A stretch of 64,000 nucleotides of DNA, taken from positions 109,394 through 173,393 of the forward strand of contig DYMU01000005.1 in NCBI GenBank assembly GCA_020721445.1, read 5' to 3'. How positions within the stretch are numbered: the stretch's first letter is position 1; every line of letters starts with the position of its first letter. The notes beneath the pieces are model-generated. The model was given only the letters and a program-made list of their open reading frames with translations, had not been told where the DNA came from and ran no database searches. This stretch comes from Gemmobacter nectariphilus. Lineage in GTDB: Bacteria > Pseudomonadota > Alphaproteobacteria > Rhodobacterales > Rhodobacteraceae. Both the position numbers and the translations under genes were made by a program. Shown one piece after another: positions 42,910-53,248 of this stretch.

Positions 42910-44718
42910 TTACGCGCGCCGCCCGACCTTTGGCACAATGCGCAGTGCCCGCAGCGCGTTCAGGATCACCGCCACGTCGATCACCTCTTGCAGCAGTGCG
43001 CCCTGCACCGGCGACAGATAGCCAAAGGCCGCCGCGATCATCCCCAGAATGGAAAGGCCGATCCCCGCCACCACGCTTTCCAGCGCAATCTTGCGGGCGC
43101 GTTGCGCCACCTCCAGCCCGGTCAGCAGCGGGTTCAGCCTGTCCACCAGCAGCACCACATCGGCGGCTTCGGCAGAGGCCGCGGCCCCGCGCGCGCCCAT
43201 GGCCACGCCCACATCGGCGGCGGCCAAAGCGGGCGCGTCGTTGACGCCGTCACCCACCATCATCACCGGGCCGTTCTTGCGTTCCGACAGCACCAAAAGC
43301 ACCTTCTGGTCGGGGGTCAGATCGGCGCGCACGCCGTCCAGCCCCAGCCCATGGGTCACCGCCATGGCCACCGCCTGACGGTCGCCGGTGGCCATCACGA
43401 TGCGCCCCACCCCCAGGCGGCGCAGGCCCGCCAGCAGCTCGGCGGTGCCATCGCGCAGCGCATCGGCCATCACCAGATGGCCCACCAGCGCGCCATCCAC
43501 CGCCACCGCCACAACGACCGACCCGGCCTGATGCACCGCAGGTTCGGCCTGTGCCGCGCCAAGCTGGCCCGCCACAAAGCCAAGCCCACCTACCACCACG
43601 GCCCGACCGTCCACCTGCCCCACCACACCGCCACCAGCGGTTTCGACCACCGCTTGGGGGATCGGCAAGATCAGGCCGCGCGCGCGGGCGGCCTGAACAA
43701 TCGCCTGTGCGATCGGGTGTTTCGACGCCTGATCCAGGGCTGCCGCGTGGCGCAGCACCTCGGCTTCGGACAGATGCGCCGCGGTGGTGATCGACACGAT
43801 CTGCGGGCGGCCGTCGGTCAGGGTGCCGGTCTTGTCAAGGATCAGCGTCTTGATGCGGGCCAGTGACTCCAGCGGTTTGGCGCCCTTGATCAGCACCCCG
43901 AAATGCGCCGCGCGCGACAGTCCCGCCACCAAAGCCACCGGCACGGCCAGGATCAGCGGGCAAGGCGTGGCCACCACCAGCACCGCCACCGCGCGGATCG
44001 GATCGCCGGTAAACCACCACGCGGCGCCGGCAATGACCACCGTCAACGCCAGAAACAGCAGCGAATAGCGGTCGGCCAACCGGGCCATCGGTGCCTTGGA
44101 GGCCTGCGCCGCCGCCACCAGCCGCAAGATCCCGGCATAGGTGCTGTCGGCGGCGCGGCGTGCGGCGCGCAGATCGAACGGCTCGCCCGCGTTGGTGGAC
44201 CCGCTCATCACCTCGGCCCCGCGCGCCAGCCGCGCCGGCATCGCTTCGCCGGTCAGCGCCGATTGGTCCAGCAGGGCCTGATCGCTTTCCACCGCACCAT
44301 CGACCGGCGCCATTTCACCTTGACGGATCAGCAACAGGTCACCGGGGGCGATGGCATCCAGCGGCACCTCTTCCAGCGCATCGCCGTTGCGCCGGGTGGC
44401 GCTGCGCGGCACACGCGACAGAAGGTCGGTCATTTCACGTCGGGCACGGCCTTCGGCAAAGCTTTCCAGAAAGCTGCCGCCGGAATACATCAGCGCCACC
44501 ACCGAGGCCGCCAGTGCCTCGCCCACCAGCAGGGCGGCGGTCATCGACAGGGCGGCAACGATGTCCAGCCCGACCTCGCCCTGCCAAAGGCTGCGCACGA
44601 TCTCGACGCACAGCGCAAGCAGCACCGGCACCACGCCCGCGGCCCAGGCAAGCGCCGCCAGATCCGGTTGCCCGGACAGCGTCAGCCCAAGACCGCACAA
44701 CAGGCCCAGTAGGGCCAC
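42910..44718 (-). CDS. P1B-type heavy metal-transporting ATPase
   Basis: Inner membrane metal pump of about 602 aa without an N-terminal metal-binding domain. It has the dehydratase-like SALTGEAMPARL, the phosphorylation site DKTGTLTDGRPQ, the HP dipeptide region KHPIAQAI, and GDGVNDAPALAAADVGVAMG. The membrane metal motif is VATPCPLILAVPVAL, i.e. TPC rather than CPC or SPC, so the metal is uncertain. The start is unclear: the GTG at 44718 has no ribosome site, while GGAGG lies 6 bases before an in-frame ATC at 44754 that would add 12 residues (IVADRLNIALVA). It follows the M32 peptidase gene. Confidence 0.88.
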   Translation of the reverse strand: MALLGLLCGLGLTLSGQPDLAALAWAAGVVPVLLALCVEIVRSLWQGEVGLDIVAALSMTAALLVGEALAASVVALMYSGGSFLESFAEGRARREMTDLLSRVPRSATRRNGDALEEVPLDAIAPGDLLLIRQGEMAPVDGAVESDQALLDQSALTGEAMPARLARGAEVMSGSTNAGEPFDLRAARRAADSTYAGILRLVAAAQASKAPMARLADRYSLLFLALTVVIAGAAWWFTGDPIRAVAVLVVATPCPLILAVPVALVAGLSRAAHFGVLIKGAKPLESLARIKTLILDKTGTLTDGRPQIVSITTAAHLSEAEVLRHAAALDQASKHPIAQAIVQAARARGLILPIPQAVVETAGGGVVGQVDGRAVVVGGLGFVAGQLGAAQAEPAVHQAGSVVVAVAVDGALVGHLVMADALRDGTAELLAGLRRLGVGRIVMATGDRQAVAMAVTHGLGLDGVRADLTPDQKVLLVLSERKNGPVMMVGDGVNDAPALAAADVGVAMGARGAAASAEAADVVLLVDRLNPLLTGLEVAQRARKIALESVVAGIGLSILGMIAAAFGYLSPVQGALLQEVIDVAVILNALRALRIVPKVGRRA

Positions 44719-44840
44719 GGCAACCAGCGCGATGTTCAGGCGATCAGCAACGATGGCAGGCCTCCATTTCCCGGCAAGGGCCGATGCGACATTCGTATGG
44801 CCTGCCTTGTCAACGCCGAAAGACCTGAGAACAGGCCGGA

Positions 44841-46325
44841 CTAAAGACGATAAATCGCCGCGAACTTCGCCTCCAGATAGTCCAGCAACGGGCCTTCGTC
44901 GGGATCAAAGCCGCAGGCGCGGGCGACCACGCCGCGCGGTTCATACAAGCCGCCATGGCGTTGCAGGTTTTCGCGCAGCCAGTCGGTGGCAGGCGTCGCA
45001 TCGCCACGCGCCAGATGGTCATCCAGATCGGGCACCGCCCTGCGCAAGGCCAGGTTCAGGCAACCGGCATAGACATTGCCCAGCGTATAGGTCGGGAAAT
45101 AGCCAAACAGCCCGCAAGACCAATGCACGTCTTGCAGCATGCCATGGCTGGGGCGGTCTACCGCCACGCCAAAGTCGGCCTTAAAGCGGTCATTCCACGC
45201 CGCCTCAAGATCGTGGGGGCCCAGATCGCCGCGGATCAGAGCGCGTTCCAGATCAAAGCGCAGCATCACATGCAGGTTATAGTGCACCTCATCGGCCTCG
45301 GTGCGGATAAAGCCCGACTGCACCCGGTTGACCGCGCCATAAAAGGCATCGGCGTCGGTGATCCCGAAGGCATCGAACCGGTCCTGCATCTGGCCCAGCA
45401 TCCAGCCGGTAAAGGCGCGGCTGCGGCCAAGCTGGTTTTCATAGATCCGGCTTTGGCTTTCATGCACCCCCATGCTGACGCCTTGGCCCAGCGGGGTCAG
45501 CCGGTAATCGGGGTCGATGCCCAATTCATAACAGGCATGGCCGACTTCGTGGATGGTGGAATAAAAACAGTTGAACGGATCGCTTTCCACCACCCGCGTG
45601 GTGATGCGCGCATCATCGCCCGAACCGGAACTGAACGGATGCACCGCCAGATCCAGCCGCCCGCGCGACCAGTCATAGCCAAAGGCGGTGGCCAGATCGC
45701 GCGCCATGCGCAACTGTGCATCCTGCCCGAAATGCCCGGTCAGCTTTGGCGGCTGATATGCGGCCCCCAGAACGGCAGACCGCAAGGCCACCAGCCTTGG
45801 CCGCATCGCATCAAACATCGCACTCAAGGACGCGGCCGTGGCACCCGGTTCGTAATCGTCGATCAGCGCGTCGTAAAGATCGCCGCCCTGCGCCAGACAG
45901 GCCGCCTCTTCGCGCCGCAGCCGGATCACCTCGGTCAGCATCGGCAGGAAGGCCTGCACATCGTCCTGCGCGCGGGCCTCGGCCCAGATGCCTTGCGCCC
46001 GGCTGGTGACGCGGGCCAGGTCCTGCGCCAGGGCTGCGGGCACCTTGGTCTGCCGGTCAAAGGATCGCCGGATGTGGCGCAGGTTGGCTGTCGCCACCGC
46101 GTCGGTGGCATCTGCCGCCTCAAGCCAATCGGCGATGCGCGGATCGGTGCGGCGGGCGTGCAACACGCCTTCGATCGCCGACATTTCCTCGGATCGTTGC
46201 TCAGCCGCCCCGCGCGGCATCTGGGTTTCCTGATCCCAGCCAAGGCGACCGGCAACCTGCGCCAACGCCTCGGTCTCGCGCTGGAACGCCATCAGATCGG
46301 CATAGGCCGTGTTGTTCAAGGTCAT
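44841..46325 (-). CDS. Carboxypeptidase of family M32
   Basis: Zinc carboxypeptidase (Taq type) of 494 aa that trims C-terminal residues. The metal site is STIHEVGHACYELGID (HExxH), followed by the M32 pattern GVHESQSRIYENQLGRSRAF; other stretches are LGWDQETQMPRGAAEQRSEEMSAIEG and HPFSSGSGDDARITTRV. Start and end fit the family. The start codon overlaps the stop of the upstream CtaA-like gene (ATGA), so the two are translationally coupled, although no functional link is obvious. Confidence 0.94.
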   Translation of the reverse strand: MTLNNTAYADLMAFQRETEALAQVAGRLGWDQETQMPRGAAEQRSEEMSAIEGVLHARRTDPRIADWLEAADATDAVATANLRHIRRSFDRQTKVPAALAQDLARVTSRAQGIWAEARAQDDVQAFLPMLTEVIRLRREEAACLAQGGDLYDALIDDYEPGATAASLSAMFDAMRPRLVALRSAVLGAAYQPPKLTGHFGQDAQLRMARDLATAFGYDWSRGRLDLAVHPFSSGSGDDARITTRVVESDPFNCFYSTIHEVGHACYELGIDPDYRLTPLGQGVSMGVHESQSRIYENQLGRSRAFTGWMLGQMQDRFDAFGITDADAFYGAVNRVQSGFIRTEADEVHYNLHVMLRFDLERALIRGDLGPHDLEAAWNDRFKADFGVAVDRPSHGMLQDVHWSCGLFGYFPTYTLGNVYAGCLNLALRRAVPDLDDHLARGDATPATDWLRENLQRHGGLYEPRGVVARACGFDPDEGPLLDYLEAKFAAIYRL

Positions 46326-47536
46326 GCAGTGCCCTTACGGATAGACCCGGCCAGCGGGTATTGCGACAAATGGCGGGCGCGCAGGATCAGCACCCACAGG
46401 AAAATTGCGCCCACCTGATGCGTGATGGCAAGTGACAGATGCGCGGCCGTCAGCACGGTGACAACGCCAAGCCCGACCTGCACCAGCAGCATCGCCATCA
46501 TGGCGTGAAAGGCAAAGCGGGTGTTGCCATGCACCGACCGCAGGCCAAAGGCCCAGACGATCAGGCCAAAGCCGGCCAGCCCATAGCCCGCCATCCGGTG
46601 TATGAACTGCACCAGACCGGGGTTTTCAAAGAACGCGCGCCAGATCGGCAAAGTGCCGCCCTGCCCGTCCGGCACGCGCAGCGCATCCGCCGGGAAAAAT
46701 GGCCCGTTCATGTCGGGCCATGTCGCAAACGCCTGTCCGGCATTCAGACCCGCGACCATTCCCCCCGACACGATCTGCACAAAGGCCACCGCCATCAGCG
46801 CGGTGGACAGGCCAAACAGCCGCGCCTCGCGCGCGCGTCGGGCCTGCAACAGCGCCGAGTCGCTGCGACCCAGCAGAAAGACCGCCCCCGCGACACCGCC
46901 CAAGATGACGAAGGCCAGACCCAGATCCAGCATCAGCGGATACGGGTCCATCAGCAGCCGCCAAGGTGCCACATAAGCCGACATCAGGGCCGATACCTCG
47001 GGTATCGCTGACCAGACGCCGCTTGTGGCGTGCAGGGCCCCCAGCACGGCAAGGCCAAACAGCCGCCCCGTCCAACCCCGGGGGATCTTTCGCAAGGCAA
47101 GAAAGACCAGAAAGCCCAGCAGCCAGACCGCGGCAATCGCCGGGCCCAACAGCCTGAGCCCCCAGTCCCACCAATAGACCTGCTTGAAGGCGGCCATCTC
47201 GACGGTCTTGCCCGCTGCCAGATACTGCGGGCTGGCCTGATAGTCTTGCAACGCGGCCAGCCATTCGCCATCGCTCAGCGGCGGCAGCGACCACAGCGTC
47301 GGCCAGTCCTGGCTGGCCAATGGCAGCGCGAGATCGGCAAGCCGGATCAGCCCGCCCAGCATGACAGATGCCATGACCAGCAGGAACAGCACGATCAGCC
47401 ACCCCCTGACCGGCCCGCGCCAGCCTTGCGAGCGGGCCGCGATCATGCCGCCTTGCGGGGCCACGGGCACGCCTGTTGTGCCGACCTCTTCAAAGATGCT
47501 GCGCTTCTTGGCCGCCAAACTGTTCTTTTTCGCCAT
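46322..47536 (-). CDS. COX15/CtaA-like heme A synthase homologue lacking N-terminal ligands
   Basis: An eight-helix membrane protein of 404 aa related to heme A synthase, which oxidises heme O for cytochrome oxidase. The C-terminal half keeps the expected histidines (FIHRMAGYGL, His313; AITHQVGAIF, His373). The N-terminal half does not: where the family has E-W-G-H-R this reads WWDWGLRLLG (Asp124, Leu127), and the second ligand region reads LMLDLGLAF. The only N-half histidine is in LGALHATSG. From B. subtilis CtaA the N-terminal pair is the substrate-heme site, so activity is doubtful. ATG 47536 has GAGG 6 bases upstream. It overlaps the M32 peptidase start. Confidence 0.85.
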   Translation of the reverse strand: MAKKNSLAAKKRSIFEEVGTTGVPVAPQGGMIAARSQGWRGPVRGWLIVLFLLVMASVMLGGLIRLADLALPLASQDWPTLWSLPPLSDGEWLAALQDYQASPQYLAAGKTVEMAAFKQVYWWDWGLRLLGPAIAAVWLLGFLVFLALRKIPRGWTGRLFGLAVLGALHATSGVWSAIPEVSALMSAYVAPWRLLMDPYPLMLDLGLAFVILGGVAGAVFLLGRSDSALLQARRAREARLFGLSTALMAVAFVQIVSGGMVAGLNAGQAFATWPDMNGPFFPADALRVPDGQGGTLPIWRAFFENPGLVQFIHRMAGYGLAGFGLIVWAFGLRSVHGNTRFAFHAMMAMLLVQVGLGVVTVLTAAHLSLAITHQVGAIFLWVLILRARHLSQYPLAGSIRKGTA

Positions 47537-47732
47537 GCCAGCCTCGTGCTCCGCCCGTGCCTTGACATGCCGGACACTATGCCCCTGCCCTGACAGCTTC
47601 AAGGGCCTGCGGCAAAGCGGGCATTCCGGGGTCGGGGTGCTTGCGGTTCCCCCACCCCAGCGCCCGGCGGTTCACCAACAGACAAGCGCGGGCGCTGCCT
47701 TCTGGTGCCACAGGGCGGCCCATCAGCTTTGG

Positions 47733-48194
47733 TCAGCCTTCGCCGCAAAACCCTTTGGGCCCGCGCCGAGTATGGCCGGGGGGCAGCCCCGCGTCGTCCA
47801 GCATGTCGCGCAGCATCGCATCGGCGTTGACCCCGGCCCCCAACAGCGCGGCCCAGATATCGCGCACGGGCGGCATCAGCCTTGGTTCGGTGATGGCGCG
47901 GGCGGTGTGCAGCCAGATGGCAAGGCCATCGCTACTGGCGTAATCGCGGGCCTTGCGCAGCGCCGCGATTCTGGTCTGGGTGTCGCGGACAAAACGCGCC
48001 ACCATTGCGGGCTTCCAATCGACGATGGCCCACAGATCCTGATCGCGGATCAGATGCTCGACGCCCCAGAACTGCGCCGCCGCCGCGTGGGTTTCCACGA
48101 AATGCGGCTTGGCGCTGACCAGTTTGTCGGCCAGATCCTGCGCCGCATCAATCAGCGCGACGGTGGCTTTTTCTGTCTTCCAGTCGTTGAACAT
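47733..48194 (-). CDS. Conserved hypothetical protein downstream of aroA
   Basis: A 153-aa cytosolic-looking protein with AAGGGTGAC before its ATG. It is rich in helices and Trp (MFNDWKTEKATVALIDAAQDLADKLVSAKPHF; FWGVEHLIRDQDLWAIVDWKPAMVARFV) and ends in a basic loop (GHTRRGPKGFCGEG). There is no signal peptide or recognised domain. It lies 49 bases after aroA on the same strand and may be in its operon. I cannot assign a function. Confidence 0.72.
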   Translation of the reverse strand: MFNDWKTEKATVALIDAAQDLADKLVSAKPHFVETHAAAAQFWGVEHLIRDQDLWAIVDWKPAMVARFVRDTQTRIAALRKARDYASSDGLAIWLHTARAITEPRLMPPVRDIWAALLGAGVNADAMLRDMLDDAGLPPGHTRRGPKGFCGEG

Positions 48195-48243
48195 GTCACC
48201 CTTTTTTACACAGCGGCCTGCCGCAACCGGCCCGAACTGGCCC

Positions 48244-49593
48244 CTAGCTGCGGCGGATGTCGCCGCCCAGCCCGTTCATCAATGCCTCGAACATCGGAAA
48301 CGAGGTCACGATGGGGGCGGCGTCATCGACCGAAATCGCCGCCTTTGCCGCCATCCCGGCCACCAGAAAGGCCATCGCGATCCGGTGGTCCAGATGGGTG
48401 GCGCAGGTGGCCCAGCCCGGCACCCCGCCCGGGCCCATGCCGTGCACGGTCAGGGTATCGGCGTCCTCTTCCACCGTCACGCCGCAAGCCTCCAGCCCGC
48501 GCGCCATGGCGTCGATCCGGTCGCTTTCCTTGACCCGCAATTCCTTGACCCCGCGCATCACGGTCCGACCGGTGGCAAAGGCCGCAACCACCGCAAGGAT
48601 CGGATATTCGTCGATCATGCTGGGCGCGCGTTCGGGCGGCACCTCGATGCCCTGCATCGCGCCCGAAAACCGCACCCGCAGGTCGGCCACCGACTCGCCG
48701 CCCTCTTCGCGCGGGTTCAGGAACTCGATCTCGGCCCCCATCTCGGCCAGCGTGATATACAACCCGTTGCGCGTCAGGTTCTGGCTGACGCCGGGCACCG
48801 TGATGTCTGACCCTTCGACGATCAGCGCGGCACAGGTCGGAAACGCGGCCGAGGACGGATCGCGCGGCACGGCCACGCTTTGCGGCCGCAATTCGGGGCG
48901 GCCTTGCAGGGTGATGATCTGGCCTTCGTTGCCGTTGCGCTCGACCGAAAGCTGCGCGCCAAAGCCCAGCAGCATCCGTTCGGAATGGTCGCGCGTCGGT
49001 TCACGTTCGATCACCACCGTCTCGCCGGGCGCGTTCAGCCCGGCCAGCAGCACCGCCGATTTCACCTGCGCCGATGCCACCGGCAGCGCATAGCGCACCG
49101 GCACCGGTTTGGCCGCCCCCACCACCGTCATCGGCAACCGCCCGCCGCGGCGACCATAGGCTTGCGCGCCAAACAGCGACAAAGGGTCGGTCACCCGGCC
49201 CATCGGGCGCTTGCGCAAGGACGCATCGCCGGTGAAGGTGGCGGTCATCGCCGTGGTGGCCATGGTGCCCATGATCAGCCGCACCCCGGTGCCGGAATTG
49301 CCGCAGTCGATCACATCCGAGGGTTCCGAAAACCCGCCCACGCCCACACCATGCACCGACCATGCGCCGGGGCCGTGCTGGATGACGGTGGCGCCAAAGG
49401 CCCGCATCGCGCGGGCGGTGTCCAGCACGTCTTGCCCTTCCAGCAGGCCGGTGATCCGGGTTTCCCCCACCGCCATCGCGCCAAAGATCAGCGCGCGGTG
49501 CGAAATCGACTTGTCGCCCGGCACCAGCGCCGTGCCGCGCAAGGCCCCGCATTTGCCAGAGGTCATCGGGTGTGCATCGCCGTGGCCGGACAT
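48244..49593 (-). CDS. aroA: 3-phosphoshikimate 1-carboxyvinyltransferase (EPSP synthase)
   Basis: Sixth step of the shikimate pathway: transfers enolpyruvate from PEP to shikimate-3-phosphate. It is 449 aa with [23 protein letters not shown], the PEP-site [65 protein letters not shown] and [12 protein letters not shown]. The ATG at 49593 has GGAG 6 bases upstream; the track extends 19 codons further without support. The next gene upstream is trmB. Confidence 0.96.
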   Translation of the reverse strand: MSGHGDAHPMTSGKCGALRGTALVPGDKSISHRALIFGAMAVGETRITGLLEGQDVLDTARAMRAFGATVIQHGPGAWSVHGVGVGGFSEPSDVIDCGNSGTGVRLIMGTMATTAMTATFTGDASLRKRPMGRVTDPLSLFGAQAYGRRGGRLPMTVVGAAKPVPVRYALPVASAQVKSAVLLAGLNAPGETVVIEREPTRDHSERMLLGFGAQLSVERNGNEGQIITLQGRPELRPQSVAVPRDPSSAAFPTCAALIVEGSDITVPGVSQNLTRNGLYITLAEMGAEIEFLNPREEGGESVADLRVRFSGAMQGIEVPPERAPSMIDEYPILAVVAAFATGRTVMRGVKELRVKESDRIDAMARGLEACGVTVEEDADTLTVHGMGPGGVPGWATCATHLDHRIAMAFLVAGMAAKAAISVDDAAPIVTSFPMFEALMNGLGGDIRRS

Positions 49594-49661
49594 TGTCTTC
49601 TCCGCTGTGTAAACGAACGCCTGATAGCCTATGCCGGTCGGGCGGTCCATGGGGCTGCGGC

Positions 49662-50360
49662 TTAGGCCGCGCGCACAAAGGACAGGTAGTTCGGACTGCG
49701 ACCCTCGCGCAGCGCCTTTTGTTCATAGCGGGTGGACAGCCAATCCGGCCATGCCTCGCCTTGCCCGCCCTGATGCGTCAGCACAAAGCCCGCCTTCGGC
49801 ACCTCTTCCAACGTCTGGCGCACATAATCGGCAATATCGGTGGCGACCCGAAACTCGGCCCCCGGCTTCATCACCCGCGCCAGAAGCGCCAGATAGCCCG
49901 GCGTCACAAAGCGGCGGCGGTGGTGGCGGGCCTTGGGCCAGGGGTCGGGATAGTTCAGGAAAACCTTGTCGACCGAGGCCGCCGGCAGCACGTCAAACAG
50001 ATCGCGTGCGTCACCGGGGTGGATCCACAGGTTGCGCACCCGTGCCTGCCGGATCTTGCCCAACAGCATGGCAACGCCGTTCACGAACGGCTCGCAGCCG
50101 ATGATGCCGACCTCGGGGTAAAGTGCTGCCATGTGGACCAGATGTTCACCGCCACCAAAACCGACCTCGACCCAGATCGGTCGCGGGGTGGCAAACAGCA
50201 TCGCCGGATCAAGCGGAGCGCGGCGCGGGTTTTCCCATGCCACCACACCGCGCAGGCGCAGGCTTTCCAGATCGCGGGCAAGATAATCCTTCTGGCTGGC
50301 GCGCAGGGTCTTGCCATGCACCCGTCCATAGAAATTGCGGCGTTCCGGCGGTTCTGTCAT
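49662..50360 (-). CDS. trmB: tRNA (guanine-46 N7)-methyltransferase
   Basis: SAM-dependent enzyme making m7G46 in tRNA variable loops. The 232-aa protein starts [23 protein letters not shown] and has the SAM site [29 protein letters not shown], the catalytic [42 protein letters not shown] and the C-terminal [12 protein letters not shown]. These are standard TrmB signatures. It lies between metK and aroA on the same strand. Confidence 0.96.
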   Translation of the reverse strand: MTEPPERRNFYGRVHGKTLRASQKDYLARDLESLRLRGVVAWENPRRAPLDPAMLFATPRPIWVEVGFGGGEHLVHMAALYPEVGIIGCEPFVNGVAMLLGKIRQARVRNLWIHPGDARDLFDVLPAASVDKVFLNYPDPWPKARHHRRRFVTPGYLALLARVMKPGAEFRVATDIADYVRQTLEEVPKAGFVLTHQGGQGEAWPDWLSTRYEQKALREGRSPNYLSFVRAA

Positions 50361-50460
50361 GGCTGCGGCCCCGTCTTGTCGGTTTCGCGCCTGAGTGTCA
50401 GGCGCGGGCGGCGCGGTCAAGCGCGCGGCAGAGCCTAACCGCGACGGAGCATCGGGACAA

Positions 50461-50485
50461 GACGCCCCCGGAATGCGGGGGCGTC
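50461..50485 (-). terminator. Hairpin terminator after metK
   Basis: GACGCCCCC and GGGGGCGTC form a perfect 9-bp stem with a 7-base loop, 10 bases after the metK stop. On the minus strand it is followed by TTGTCC, a weak T tail. Confidence 0.65.
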
Positions 50486-50495
50486 TGGCCTTGGC

Positions 50496-51662
50496 TCAGA
50501 CCGCTGCCTTCAACGCGGCGGTCAGATCGATCTTTTCCCAACTGAAGCCTCCATCGGATTCCGGTTCCCGGCCAAAATGGCCATAAGCACTGGTGCGGGC
50601 ATAGATCGGCCGGTTCAGCCCCAGATGGGTGCGGATGCCGCGCGGCGTCAGGTCCATGCATTCGGCCACGGCGCGTTCAATCTGCGCCGCATCCACCTGC
50701 CCGGTGCCATGGGTATCGACATAGATCGACAACGGCCGTGCCACACCGATGGCATAGGACACCTGCAAGGTGCAGCGGTCGGCCAGACCCGAGGCCACCA
50801 CGTTCTTGGCCAGATAGCGCGCGGCATAGGCGGCCGAGCGGTCAACCTTGGTCGGATCCTTGCCGGAAAACGCGCCGCCGCCATGCGGGGCAGCCCCACC
50901 ATAGGTATCGACAATGATCTTGCGCCCGGTCAGGCCCGCATCCCCGTCAGGCCCGCCGATCACGAAGGTGCCGGTCGGGTTGACCCACCATTCGGTGGCC
51001 TCGGTTATCCAGCCCGAGGGCAGAACCTCGCGGATATAGGGCTCGACAATGGCACGGATATCGTCCGAGCTTTGGCTTTCATACTTGTGCTGCGTTGACA
51101 GCACGATCGAGGTGACCTCGACCGGCTTGCCATCTTCATAGCGCAACGACAGCTGCGATTTGGCGTCCGGCCCCAGGGTCGGCTCGGCCCCCGATTTGCG
51201 CACCTCGGCAAGACGGCGCAGGATCGCGTGGGCATACTGGATCGGGGCCGGCATCAGCTCTGGCGTGTCGCGGCAGGCATAGCCGAACATGATGCCCTGA
51301 TCGCCGGCACCGTCGCGGTCAACCCCTTGGGCAATATGCGCCGACTGTTCGTGCAGGTAATTCTGAACGCTGAGCGTGTTCCAGTGGAACGCATCCTGTT
51401 CATAGCCGATGTCCTTGACGCAGTGACGCACGATGGCGTCCACCCGCTCCAGCATAGCATGGGTCGCGTCCTTGGTCGACAGCCCAACCTCGCCGCCGAC
51501 GACCACGCGGTTTGTGGTGGCAAAGGTCTCGCAGGCGACGCGGGCGTTGGGCTCCTCGGCCAGAAAGGCATCAAGGATCGCATCGGACACACGGTCACAG
51601 ACCTTGTCTGGATGCCCCTCGGACACGGATTCCGAGGTAAAGGTATAATTCTTGCGGGTCAT
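50496..51662 (-). CDS. metK: S-adenosylmethionine synthetase
   Basis: Makes SAM from methionine and ATP. The 388-aa protein starts [34 protein letters not shown] and carries [14 protein letters not shown] (ATP/K site), [27 protein letters not shown] and [11 protein letters not shown]. The true ATG is at 51662: the track's 11-codon extension ([11 protein letters not shown]) is the antisense-free leader that forms a SAM/SAH riboswitch covering the ribosome site. A hairpin terminator follows. Confidence 0.97.
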   Translation of the reverse strand: MTRKNYTFTSESVSEGHPDKVCDRVSDAILDAFLAEEPNARVACETFATTNRVVVGGEVGLSTKDATHAMLERVDAIVRHCVKDIGYEQDAFHWNTLSVQNYLHEQSAHIAQGVDRDGAGDQGIMFGYACRDTPELMPAPIQYAHAILRRLAEVRKSGAEPTLGPDAKSQLSLRYEDGKPVEVTSIVLSTQHKYESQSSDDIRAIVEPYIREVLPSGWITEATEWWVNPTGTFVIGGPDGDAGLTGRKIIVDTYGGAAPHGGGAFSGKDPTKVDRSAAYAARYLAKNVVASGLADRCTLQVSYAIGVARPLSIYVDTHGTGQVDAAQIERAVAECMDLTPRGIRTHLGLNRPIYARTSAYGHFGREPESDGGFSWEKIDLTAALKAAV

Positions 51663-51668
51663 TGGGTA

Positions 51669-51716
51669 GCGCTCCGTTGGGGTTATCCCTGTCACGCCAG
51701 GAAGCCGTTGTGACAG
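51669..51716 (-). promoter_or_regulatory. SAM/SAH riboswitch before metK
   Basis: On the minus strand, stem arms CTGTCAC (51716-51710) and GTGACAG (51695-51689) enclose AACGGCTTCCTGGC; after a short linker comes AACGGAGCGC, then the ATG at 51662. CACAACGGCTTCCTGGCGTG followed by GGAGC is the hallmark of the SAM/SAH riboswitch, in which the loop pairs with the GGAG ribosome site. Binding of SAM or SAH should therefore block metK translation. The class is found before metK in Rhodobacterales. Confidence 0.95.
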
Positions 51717-51730
51717 TTCGGTATCGGTCG

Positions 51731-53248
51731 CTACTCTTGCGGTGCAGGAACGTCAAGCTGTGGCCGGGCGATGCGACGCCATGACCACAACAGCACGCCA
51801 CCAAGCCACAGCAGCACCGGCAGATCGCCAAGCCGGGCAAAGGGTGTGGCAGGCAAGGCACCGGGCAGCGCCGCGACATCCAGAAAGCCCGCCGTGCCAA
51901 AGCCAAGCCGTTGCAACACCCGCCCGCGGGCGTCGATCACCGCGGTGACACCGGTATTGCCCACCCGCACCAAGGGCAGACCCATCTCGATGGCACGCAG
52001 GCGCGACAGCTCAAAATGCTGGAATGGCCCGGTCAGGGTGCCGAACCAGGCGTCATTGGTGACTTGCAGCATCCAGTCGGACCGGGTTGCCGCCATGCGC
52101 GGGATCTGCGGGAAAACCGCCTCGTAGCAGATCAGCGGCAATGCGCGGCCCAACACCGGCCCAAGGTCAAGCACCACCGGCCCCGGCCCCGCCGAATAGC
52201 CATTGCCCACTTGCGCGGCAAAGGCCCCGATGCCGAACCAGTCCTGCATCAGATCGCCCAGCGGCATGTATTCGCCAAACGGCACCAGATGGAACTTGTC
52301 GTAGGTCGCAGTCACCGCGCCCGCGCCTTCGATCACCCGCAGGCTGTTCCAGCCCCGGTCACCTTCCACCCGCTGGATGCCGACCGCCACCTTGTTGCCA
52401 TCCGCCGCAGCGGCGATGATCGGGGCCACCTCGGGCGCATATTCCAGCAGATAGGGCACTGCGGTTTCGGGCCAGATCGTCAGATCGGCGGGGCTGCCCG
52501 CACGGGTGAAATCCAGTTGGCGCTGAAACAGCACACGCGCCTGATCGGGGTCCCATTTCAGATGCTGCTCGGCATTGGGCTGCACCAGCCGCAACCGCGC
52601 CACCCGGTCCGGCGGGTCGGGCTGCGCCATGCGCTGCCAGCCCCACAGGCTGCCCGCCACCAGCAGCGCAAGCGCCGCCACGCTGCCCCAGCCGCGGCTG
52701 ACCAAAGGCAAGGCTGCCGCAAACAGCGTCAACGCGGTCAAGCCCGTGGCACCAAACAGCGCCACCGTCTGCACCAGCGGCCAGTCGTGCCAGAAATGCC
52801 CGACCATCGCCCAGGGAAAGCCGGTCAGCACCACCCCGCGCGCCAGCTCGGCCAACCCCAGCAGCGCCGCAAGGGCCAGGGCGCGCTGGCCAAACCGTGA
52901 CGCCAGACCTGCGGCAAGCGCCCAGAACAGCCCAAGGCCAAACCCCATCAGCAGCACGGCAAACGGGGCCATCCAGCCATGCCGGACCGGATCGACGAAA
53001 AACGGTGACACGATCCATGTCAGCGAGGCGGCAAAATACCCTGCCCCTACAAACCACCCCGCCCAGGCCGCCCCGCGCATGTCCGCAGGCCGAAGCATGC
53101 GCGACAGCGCCCAGATCAGCGCCGGAAACGCGACATACCACGCCGACAGCGGTGCCTGCCCCAAGGCCACGCAGGCCCCGGCCACGGCATCAAGGCCCGC
53201 CCCGCGCCAACCGGCAAACCCGGACCGCCGCCCGGCACGCGGCGTCAC
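51731..53248 (-). CDS. lnt: Apolipoprotein N-acyltransferase
   Basis: Adds the third acyl chain to lipoproteins at the outer face of the inner membrane. It is 505 aa: N-terminal membrane helices (residues ~1-200, e.g. [21 protein letters not shown]) then a nitrilase domain with [11 protein letters not shown] (Glu), [13 protein letters not shown] (Lys) and LICYEAVFP (Cys), the expected catalytic triad. It begins with GTG and overlaps the corC stop (GTGA), the usual end of the phoH-ybeY-corC-lnt operon. It acts on lipoproteins such as the one encoded upstream. Confidence 0.95.
   Translation of the reverse strand: MTPRAGRRSGFAGWRGAGLDAVAGACVALGQAPLSAWYVAFPALIWALSRMLRPADMRGAAWAGWFVGAGYFAASLTWIVSPFFVDPVRHGWMAPFAVLLMGFGLGLFWALAAGLASRFGQRALALAALLGLAELARGVVLTGFPWAMVGHFWHDWPLVQTVALFGATGLTALTLFAAALPLVSRGWGSVAALALLVAGSLWGWQRMAQPDPPDRVARLRLVQPNAEQHLKWDPDQARVLFQRQLDFTRAGSPADLTIWPETAVPYLLEYAPEVAPIIAAAADGNKVAVGIQRVEGDRGWNSLRVIEGAGAVTATYDKFHLVPFGEYMPLGDLMQDWFGIGAFAAQVGNGYSAGPGPVVLDLGPVLGRALPLICYEAVFPQIPRMAATRSDWMLQVTNDAWFGTLTGPFQHFELSRLRAIEMGLPLVRVGNTGVTAVIDARGRVLQRLGFGTAGFLDVAALPGALPATPFARLGDLPVLLWLGGVLLWSWRRIARPQLDVPAPQE

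Noticed and set aside
51663-51695. Upstream ATG for metK ([11 protein letters not shown])
   Set aside because: These bases form the SAM/SAH riboswitch and its ribosome site, so translation should begin at 51662.
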